This document shows, in pieces, positions 6,376-11,794 of a DNA stretch of 11,794 bases. The stretch is from Candidatus Omnitrophota bacterium (GTDB lineage: Bacteria; Verrucomicrobiota; Verrucomicrobiia; Limisphaerales; UBA1319). Within the stretch, counting starts at the first letter, position 1; every line of letters starts with the position of its first letter. The notes beneath the pieces were generated by a model, which ran no database searches, was not told the origin of the DNA, and saw only the letters and a program-made list of their open reading frames with translations. The position numbers and the translations under genes are program-made. The stretch covers positions 1-11,794 of the forward strand of contig JAMCZD010000015.1 of the NCBI GenBank assembly GCA_023473405.1, in the 5' to 3' direction.

Positions 6376-7959
6376 CTACGGCGACGACTTCCTAATCGCG
6401 TAAAGGTGAGACATGGTGGTTACGTAAAGCACCCCGTTGGCGGCGACGGGAGTGCTGCTGATCGGTTCGCCCAGATCGATGGTGCTCAGGACCTTCTTTT
6501 CCTTGCTGGCGGCGAACACCCAAAATTCACCTTGCCGAGTGGCAAAATAGACTTTGCCATCGGCAACCAAGGGCGATGCCCAAACCTCGCCCTGCGTTTC
6601 CTGGGTCCAATACGGACGCCCGGTATCGGCGTCCACGCAATGGATTCTTCGCCCTGAGTCCCCGACAAAGACCAGACCGTGATAGACGGCGGGTGTGCAC
6701 ATGCAATGCCGCTCGAGCGGATAGGACCAGAGTTCGCCTGAATGCGTGATATCACCGGACTGGGTGGCGTCGATGCACTTGAGCCATGCCTGGTTTTTGC
6801 CCCACCAAAGGTCGCCCCCCACAGTCACATACACCCGATTTTGATGGAAGACCGGCATGCTCTTGATGTTGCTCGGGCTTTCGCGTCGATTGCCCACGAA
6901 GCGATGAACATTCGTTTTGGGCGCTGTGGGATCGCAGTCGAACTGCCATAGCTTCCGCAGTGCAGCCACGGAATTGGTGGACTGCACAGGACCGGCATTG
7001 TCGGTTTTTTGAACGCCTGAGCTTGTGTTGCCATCTGCCGGCGCGAATGGTTCAAAGGCGTATACCACGCCATCGCCACCGGCAAAGATGATCTCCGGTT
7101 TGCCATTGACCTCGCCAAAGGCAGGCGACGACCAGGTGCAGTGGAAAATGCGCGGACCAATATGCTCGGCATCTTGAGCCACCAACCGGCCCGTCGCTTT
7201 GTCGAGCACCACCAGGCTCGGCGCGTCCGGGGACCGGATGCGGCGATGGGTATTATCCACCCCGTTGCATGTGTTAAGGTAGAGATACTGGCCTAATTGC
7301 AAAATCGAGGCGTGCGCGGCGTCGTGCGAATGAATTCCCACTCCGGACACCAGGTCGAAAATCCAGATTATATCCGCATCAAGCGGGCCCGGCTGCATAG
7401 GCGGCGTGCCGCTAGGGGTCATGTGGACACCCTCGTCCTGGAAGGGACCGTCATTGCCATTGGCAAGACCGTTAATGTCCAGGCACATCACCTCGCCGCG
7501 ATTGCTGAGGACATAGACACGGTCGCCCTCGATGGTCGGCGGCGAGCAGAGGCCGCTATTGGGCCAGTCGAGGTAGATGTCACCCTCACGTTTCGGGACG
7601 ACCAATTGCCAAAGTAATTCGTCGTTTGCCTCGTTAAAACACATGAGCACACCCCGATCGCCCTGGTGCTTCGGATCACGCGGATGATTGTTGTTCGTCC
7701 CAATAAAAACCCGGCCATGGGCAACGACCGGTGTGGCATGTGTCTCAGAGCCGAGTTGGACCGACCATTCAATGTTCTTGCCTGTCTTTAAATCGAACGT
7801 TTCCGGCAAATTCGTTTCTCCTGAAACCAGGTTGCGCGACCACCGCTGGCCCCATTGCGGTTGGTCGGCGGCGATCACATTGATAACGGCGAGGGTAAGC
7901 ATCCATCCGCAAACGACCGCGCTTCGGCCGCGCTTCATCCGGCAAAATATCCAGTGCAT
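6376..7959 (-). CDS. secreted PQQ-binding-like beta-propeller repeat protein
   Basis: A predicted exported propeller protein of 527 residues, of the PQQ-like/BamB-like repeat class common in Verrucomicrobiota and Planctomycetota. A hydrophobic signal segment (about residues 13-30, ending INVIAADQ) follows a basic KRGR stretch. Blade repeats are seen throughout: THATPVVAHGRVFIGTN, DRVYVLSNRGEVMCLD, SLVVLDKATGRLV, GVVYAFEPF, LVFVGDSGRRIHCVDADTG, EVWASPLVADGKVYFATRQG, ISSTPVAANGVLYVTTMSHLYAI. I saw no dehydrogenase-specific features, so I do not call it a quinoprotein enzyme; the substrate or partner is unknown. The ATG at 7959 has AGGA seven bases upstream. The ATG at 7938 would give a tidier signal peptide but has a poorer ribosome site. 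It appears to be a single-gene unit divergent from the GH172 gene. Confidence 0.9.
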   Translation of the reverse strand: MHWIFCRMKRGRSAVVCGWMLTLAVINVIAADQPQWGQRWSRNLVSGETNLPETFDLKTGKNIEWSVQLGSETHATPVVAHGRVFIGTNNNHPRDPKHQGDRGVLMCFNEANDELLWQLVVPKREGDIYLDWPNSGLCSPPTIEGDRVYVLSNRGEVMCLDINGLANGNDGPFQDEGVHMTPSGTPPMQPGPLDADIIWIFDLVSGVGIHSHDAAHASILQLGQYLYLNTCNGVDNTHRRIRSPDAPSLVVLDKATGRLVAQDAEHIGPRIFHCTWSSPAFGEVNGKPEIIFAGGDGVVYAFEPFAPADGNTSSGVQKTDNAGPVQSTNSVAALRKLWQFDCDPTAPKTNVHRFVGNRRESPSNIKSMPVFHQNRVYVTVGGDLWWGKNQAWLKCIDATQSGDITHSGELWSYPLERHCMCTPAVYHGLVFVGDSGRRIHCVDADTGRPYWTQETQGEVWASPLVADGKVYFATRQGEFWVFAASKEKKVLSTIDLGEPISSTPVAANGVLYVTTMSHLYAIRKSSP

Positions 7960-8285
7960 GCCCGCATCCTACGCCAGCCAATTTGCCGGGTTCAAGCACG
8001 AGTAGCAGGGCCTAAACCCATAGGGTGTGAGACAAAAACCTTCCAGGGTTTATTAATCTAGCCTGTTTTGCAGCCCTGGATACATGTGCACCCCATATGC
8101 CTCTCTCCTTTGAATCGCCCACGACTGCTCGCAGCGCCAACGGCCCGTTCCATCCTGGCAAGAGTCACAGGTTCCCTCACCCGAAAGCCATGCCACAATT
8201 ATTGAGCATCGTCATCGTCCGCGTCATTTTCAGCGCATGGATGGGACGAGCTTTCAGCCCTTGGCAACGCTCCCGCGTTATTCCG

Positions 8286-8331
8286 CAGACCGTGAGATAG
8301 AGCACGCCCTGTTGCGCTATCACTCGGTCTG
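8286..8331 (+). other. intergenic hairpin
   Basis: CAGACCG (8286-8292) pairs with CGGTCTG (8325-8331), and GATAG (8296-8300) pairs with CTATC (8317-8321), separated by a symmetric 3x3 internal loop. No T-run follows, so it is unlikely to be a terminator. It lies about 160 bp upstream of the GH172 start, in the divergent spacer 7960-8492, where I see no gene. Confidence 0.5.
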
Positions 8332-8363
8332 GGGCTTAAAACATGTTTGAACAGAAACCCGCC

Positions 8364-8460
8364 AGCAGTTAGCCTGCTCGCCGACAATTAATTTCCGAGC
8401 GCTGGGGACAGCGCCCCGACGCGCCGCCAGGTAACGGCGCGATGAAACCGGGGCCCCGGT
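8364..8460 (+). promoter_or_regulatory. run of stem-loops upstream of the GH172 gene
   Basis: Four dyads follow one another: AGCAG/CTGCT (8364-8378), GCGCT/AGCGC (8399-8414), a perfect CGCGCCG/CGGCGCG stem with an eight-base loop (8420-8441), and the 14-bp palindrome ACCGGGGCCCCGGT (8447-8460). They end 32 bp before the start codon. Such a leader could be a structured 5' UTR or operator region. I could not match it to any riboswitch class I know. Confidence 0.45.
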
Positions 8461-8492
8461 CGTGAGCTGGAAGTTGATGTGCAAACTCAATT

Positions 8493-10235
8493 ATGAAACC
8501 GAGATCATGGACGATGAACACCAAACGGCTCTCGTCGATTTTCAACATCCGCGGCGTCGAGCAACGGCCGGGTGCAGCCCGTTCGAGCAGATCGAGCAGG
8601 CGGCTTAGTCCGGCGTGGCTCTTATTAATTTGCTTATTGCCGCTGCGGCTTTCCGCCGATGGACTCCTCGATAATCTCGCCAAACCGATGGAAGGCCGCT
8701 CGATGCGCGCCACGTCGACCATGCGCGTAGGCGAGGTAAGGCGGGGCGGCGGGGAGCGCAAGTTGAATCCGAATGCCGAGCCCCGAGGCGATCTCGACGA
8801 GGCCAGCAATTGGGACAACTTCACCGTGCCGCCCGGCGAAACACATGTCCTCCTCGATGCCCAGGGCCCCGGTGTCATCACCCATATTTGGATGACCTTC
8901 CTGGGTCCCGAACCGCAGGGGTGGGCCAAAAAAGGCTCAGCCAACCACGAGGAAATGTTGCTCCGAATGTTCTGGGACGGCCAGACGCGGCCGGCCATCG
9001 AGGCGCCGGTGGGCGATTTCTTTGCCAATTGCTTCGGCAAGCGCAGCGAGGTGATCAGCCTGCCGGTAATCGTCGAGGATGCCGATTCCTACAACTGTTT
9101 TTGGCACATGCCGTTTCGAAAATCGGCGCGCATCGAAATCGTGAACCAGAGCGACAAGCCGATCAGCCTGCTCTATTATAACATTGACTGGATCAAGAAA
9201 GACAAACTGCCCAAGGATACCCCCTATTTTTACGCCCAATACCGCCAGGAATACCCGGCTCAACACGGCAAGGATTACGTGGTGCTCGATACGAAGGGGA
9301 AGGGCCATTACGTCGGCACCGTGCTCGCCGTTCGAACCCGCAGCCCCTCCTGGTTCGGCGAGGGTGACGAAAAGATTTACATTAACGGCGAAGCCAAACC
9401 CTCGATTTGGGGCACCGGCACCGAAGACTATTTCTTATCCGCCTGGGGCTTGAAGAAGACGAGCACACCCTACTTTGGTGTCCCTTATTTCGATCAATGG
9501 GGAATCGTCGGCGGCCATACGAGCGCCTACCGCTGGCATCTCTGTGACCCTATCGTGTTTGATAAAGGCATCAAGGTTACCTTCGAACACTTCGGCTGGA
9601 TTTCCCCCGACGAAAACCCCAATTACAAATCCATGAGCTGGAATGAACGCGAGGACGACTACTCCAGTGTGGCGTTCTGGTATCAAACCGGCACGCCCAC
9701 CTTCACCGCCCGCGCCCCCGATGCCCGCGAACGCAAACTTCCCAGCCTCGAACGTATTATTGCCTATGCGCGTGATTTCACCGGCGCGTCCTACCACGGC
9801 GACGGCACGGTCAAGACACAATCCCTCGAGTTCTACGATGGCCCCCAACTGCTCTACCAACCGCCGAGCGCCGACAATGCCTGGATCGAGATTCCTTTCG
9901 AGGTTACAAAGAAAGAACCGCTCCGCTTGCTGCTAAATATGACCAAGTCCAACGATTTCGGCCAATACCAGGCCTATCTCAACGGCATTAAACTGGGCGG
10001 CACCATGGACTTCTACAGCCCTGACACCGACCACCAGGAATTTCATCTGCTCGATTTCTGGCCCGATCCCGGCCAATACACCCTGCGCCTGGATTGCGTT
10101 GGTAAGAACCCGGCCTCGGAAGGTTACTACCTCGGTATCGAGTCGGTCCGCCTGCGCGAACGCCGCCCGCGTGTCACCCAATACGGTCATGACAAAGACA
10201 AAGATTGGCGCAAACATCCGATTCTTTATCGTTGA
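8493..10235 (+). CDS. secreted DUF2961 / glycoside hydrolase family 172 protein
   Basis: A predicted exported protein of 580 residues. Family GH172 (DUF2961) includes enzymes acting on fructofuranose and arabinofuranose linkages; the substrate here is unknown. Family hallmarks appear in order: GPGVITHIWMTF, APVGDFFANCFG, MPFRKSARIEIVN, YYNIDW, YFYAQYR, YVVLDTKGKGHYVGT, WFGEGDEKIYINGE, GTGTEDYFLSAWG, YRWHLCDPIVFDK. Glu290 (in GEGDE) and Glu311 (in GTGTED) are 21 residues apart, which matches my memory of the catalytic pair in the characterised bifidobacterial enzyme. The C-terminal part (about 430-560) looks like a beta-sandwich. The signal helix (about 40-54, PAWLLLICLLPLRLSA) is preceded by an unusually long, Arg-rich N-terminus, so the true start could be the ATG at 8514 or a later codon. 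No clear ribosome site is seen at 8493. Confidence 0.93.
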   Translation: MKPRSWTMNTKRLSSIFNIRGVEQRPGAARSSRSSRRLSPAWLLLICLLPLRLSADGLLDNLAKPMEGRSMRATSTMRVGEVRRGGGERKLNPNAEPRGDLDEASNWDNFTVPPGETHVLLDAQGPGVITHIWMTFLGPEPQGWAKKGSANHEEMLLRMFWDGQTRPAIEAPVGDFFANCFGKRSEVISLPVIVEDADSYNCFWHMPFRKSARIEIVNQSDKPISLLYYNIDWIKKDKLPKDTPYFYAQYRQEYPAQHGKDYVVLDTKGKGHYVGTVLAVRTRSPSWFGEGDEKIYINGEAKPSIWGTGTEDYFLSAWGLKKTSTPYFGVPYFDQWGIVGGHTSAYRWHLCDPIVFDKGIKVTFEHFGWISPDENPNYKSMSWNEREDDYSSVAFWYQTGTPTFTARAPDARERKLPSLERIIAYARDFTGASYHGDGTVKTQSLEFYDGPQLLYQPPSADNAWIEIPFEVTKKEPLRLLLNMTKSNDFGQYQAYLNGIKLGGTMDFYSPDTDHQEFHLLDFWPDPGQYTLRLDCVGKNPASEGYYLGIESVRLRERRPRVTQYGHDKDKDWRKHPILYR

Positions 10236-10275
10236 CATCTGGCAGACAAATCAGGTAAGAACCGCCGCGCCATAT

Positions 10276-10324
10276 GGAGCGTGGAGCGTGGAGCGTGGAG
10301 CGTGGGGCGTGAAACGTGAAACGT
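10276..10324 (+). repeat. GGAGCGT heptamer array E
   Basis: Seven contiguous 7-bp units: four exact GGAGCGT, then GGGGCGT, GAAACGT and GAAACGT. It starts 41 bp after the GH172 stop, in the sense direction, and runs straight into the palindrome listed next. Confidence 0.92.
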
Positions 10325-10421
10325 GTGGAGTGCCGGCAGAGCGAAGCGGCGGCGGCGCTTTGGGGAAGAGGGGAAAACAAAAGCGGTGTCGCGCCATAAG
10401 GCCTGCCACCGCACTCCATAC
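10323..10421 (+). repeat. long imperfect palindrome (REP-like element)
   Basis: GTGTGGAGTGC (10323-10333) pairs with GCACTCCATAC (10411-10421) over eleven positions with one G-U. Inside, GGCAG (10335-10339) pairs with CTGCC (10403-10407), and CGCTTT (10356-10361) pairs with AAAGCG (10380-10385). The whole would fold into one hairpin of about 99 nt. The left arm closely matches 4943-4966 after array B, so this is a dispersed element and not a one-off terminator. It ends 24 bp before the next start codon. Confidence 0.75.
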
Positions 10422-10445
10422 TAATTGGGCAAACAAAAAAGAACT

Positions 10446-11417
10446 ATGAAAACAACCGGTTCCCTTATCGCGATCGGCCTTGGCGCGGTTCTATTCTCCT
10501 GTCTTCCATGCTCGGCTCGAGCGCAAACAAGCGGTTGCGTCGTCCCCCCAGCCGGCTTGGTCGGTTGGTGGCCGGGCGATGGCAACGCGGATAACCTGGT
10601 CGGCCCGTCTGGGACCTTGGAAAACAGCGCCGGATTTGCTGCTGGGCAGGTTGGGCAGGCGTTTGATCTGGATGGCCAGACACAGTACGTGGCCACCGAC
10701 CTCGACGCCGCCAATAACACGATCACCCAAGAAGCCCCCGTGTATGCCCATTTCAGCACGACAGACGGCGACTGGGACGCGCTATCCTTGATTCTGCACG
10801 ACACACCCGAAGCGGACCTGATGGTTCGAACCGGAGATATCGACAACCTCGGCTTTGGCTGGCCCACCGGTTTTGACCCATTCTCGGGTAATTCAACCCC
10901 CGCTCATGCTTTTCCATGGTCGATCGATCCCAATGACCCGCCCGGCACAGACCGTATCATGGTGATAACCAGCTACAACGGGCATCCTCCCGCCGGTCGG
11001 GACGGCTATACCTCGACCACCTCGCGTCCCGCCAACAACGTTCACCCCATCGAACTCGACTACGACCTTGGCGAACTAGCGGTCCGCTCCGCAGTGCTGC
11101 AAATGTTTGTCGATGATTTCCAGGCGCCGGTTTGGCACGCGACTTACCAGGTAACACTCAACGGCGTGCGCGCTCCGTTCCTCGAGACAATAATCAATGC
11201 CTTGAATCAGACCGGTCCCATCGGCAAACTCATCAGCGTCGCCCTTCCCGCCGAATTTCTCCCCCAGGTCCAAAGCGGTTCACTCGTTATCGATTTTGAT
11301 GATCCCACCACCGGCGCCGGGGACGGCTATGCCATCGATTTCGTCAAACTCCTCGTCAACCTGAAATCATTCACCCAGGAAGGGACCATCGAAGGCACCG
11401 TCCGATTGCCGGAGTGA
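10446..11417 (+). CDS. secreted LamG-start protein, frame broken at its 3' end
   Basis: An exported protein of 323 residues up to its stop. The signal peptide is residues 1-27 (basic start, hydrophobic core, ending SARA-Q). Residues about 30-68 (PPAGLVGWWPGDGNADNLVG and VGQAFDLDGQTQYV) match the start of verrucomicrobial LamG/concanavalin-like domains, but the rest of that domain is missing. It is followed by an unnamed region (about 85-300) with DLMVRTGDIDNLGFGWPTGF, GTDRIMVITSYN and DFDDPTTGAGDGYAIDFVK. At EGTIEGTV (near the end) a carboxypeptidase-regulatory-like domain begins and is cut by the stop; its continuation is in the -1 frame. The ATG at 10446 was preferred to an upstream TTG because the signal peptide begins there; only an AG-rich stretch precedes it. 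Function is unknown, probably cell-surface or extracellular. Confidence 0.82.
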   Translation: MKTTGSLIAIGLGAVLFSCLPCSARAQTSGCVVPPAGLVGWWPGDGNADNLVGPSGTLENSAGFAAGQVGQAFDLDGQTQYVATDLDAANNTITQEAPVYAHFSTTDGDWDALSLILHDTPEADLMVRTGDIDNLGFGWPTGFDPFSGNSTPAHAFPWSIDPNDPPGTDRIMVITSYNGHPPAGRDGYTSTTSRPANNVHPIELDYDLGELAVRSAVLQMFVDDFQAPVWHATYQVTLNGVRAPFLETIINALNQTGPIGKLISVALPAEFLPQVQSGSLVIDFDDPTTGAGDGYAIDFVKLLVNLKSFTQEGTIEGTVRLPE

Positions 11418-11794
11418 ACCTATCCGCCGGCGGCATCGCCACCGCCACCACCGACGCCAACGGCCAATACCGCTTGACCGGGATCGCCGCCGGGTTGGTC
11501 TTCATCGAGGCTTCTCATCCCGACTACGCAACACAGACCAAGTCCACAGACCTCGTAAGTGGTCAAACGAACCAAGTCGATTTTGCCCTCGTGGTTCAAC
11601 CGCGGTTGCGGATCGAACGCGCGTCCGAAGCCGTCGTGATTTCCTGGCCGGCATCGCTCGAAGGATTCCACCTTCAAACAGGTCAATCCTTGAACGCGGA
11701 GGCACCATGGGCACTCGAGGGGAGCGTGCCTGCGATTGTCAACGGTCGGTACACCGTCACCAACGACCTCGATTCAGCCGACCGAGGCTATCAA
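11402..11794 (+). pseudogene. out-of-frame continuation of the LamG-start protein (runs off the window)
   Basis: Read in the -1 frame relative to the preceding gene, this encodes PIAGVNLSAGG, ATTDANGQYRLTGIAAG and VDFALV, the body of a carboxypeptidase-regulatory-like beta-sandwich whose first strand (EGTIEGTV) is in the other frame. It then reads VVISWPASLEGFHLQTGQSL and WALEGSVPAIVNGRYTVTND, a C-terminal module typical of verrucomicrobial secreted proteins. No stop occurs before the window edge. A single lost base between about 11400 and 11405 would explain the break. A sequencing error is equally possible. A separate coupled gene starting at GTG 11414 (GTGA overlap) is less likely, because the domain would lack its first strand. 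Confidence 0.8.

Noticed and set aside
8097..8300. Small plus-strand gene of 67 codons in the divergent spacer
   Set aside because: No ribosome site, signal or motif, and an unconvincing composition; treated as non-coding.
8399..8460. Known riboswitch (cobalamin, SAM, c-di-GMP types)
   Set aside because: I could not find the conserved core bases of any of these classes; only generic stems are seen.
8369..9040. Open reading frame of 223 codons on the minus strand over the GH172 start
   Set aside because: It is antisense to a strongly supported family domain, has low-complexity Ser/Arg/Pro composition and no motif.
10174..10436. Short minus-strand frames with repeated HAPRSTLHAPRS-like peptides
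   Set aside because: These are translations of the GGAGCGT array and palindrome, a low-complexity artefact.
11400..11417. Programmed -1 ribosomal frameshift
   Set aside because: No slippery heptamer is visible at the junction and I could not identify a stimulatory pseudoknot; a deletion or sequencing error is simpler.

Overview
The window looks like a chromosomal stretch of a Verrucomicrobiota bacterium, probably from the Pedosphaera/Limisphaera side of the phylum. This is an inference from gene content and style: a large Reg_prop/Y_Y_Y sensor kinase, a secreted PQQ-like propeller protein, a secreted DUF2961 (GH172) protein, a LamG-type secreted protein with a verrucomicrobial-looking C-terminal module, long gene spacers, and heptanucleotide repeats in many of those spacers. 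No phage, plasmid, transposase or CRISPR genes were found.

Layout. (1) 152-507, minus strand: a complete tmRNA gene (ssrA) with a perfectly matched acceptor stem, an encoded CCA and the tag ANTELALAA. A likely promoter lies just upstream. (2) 554-1462, minus strand: two tandem small heat-shock protein (Hsp20) genes ending just before ssrA, so protein quality control is grouped here. (3) 1463-1802: a spacer with an 18-bp bulged dyad and a run of GAGCGT-type repeats. (4) 1803-4916 and 5204-5830, plus strand: a split two-component system. The sensor kinase has a periplasmic propeller of about 14 blades, a Y_Y_Y domain, one membrane helix and a HisKA_3/HATPase core. Its partner is a NarL-type response regulator. 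The 287-bp gap between them holds two different heptamer arrays. (5) 5831-6375: a gene-free stretch with hairpins, a strong intrinsic terminator (6091-6123) and two facing repeat blocks. (6) 6376-7959, minus strand: a secreted PQQ-like propeller protein. (7) 7960-8492: a divergent intergenic region with several stem-loops. (8) 8493-10235, plus strand: a secreted DUF2961/GH172 family protein with both candidate catalytic glutamates. (9) 10239-10445: a heptamer array joined to a palindrome of about 100 bp. (10) 10446-11794, plus strand: a secreted LamG-start protein. Its reading frame breaks at about 11400-11417, and a carboxypeptidase-regulatory-like domain continues in the -1 frame to the window edge.

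How the genes may work together: the kinase resembles the periplasmic glycan sensors of Bacteroidota, except that kinase and regulator are separate proteins. A GH172 glycosidase-like protein and secreted carbohydrate-type modules lie downstream, so a link to glycan sensing and use is plausible. Nothing in the sequence proves co-regulation.

I see no convincing new defence or enzymatic system. The most unusual material is non-coding: a family of heptamer arrays mostly placed 3' of genes in the sense direction, one fused to a long palindrome, plus the frameshifted secreted protein.
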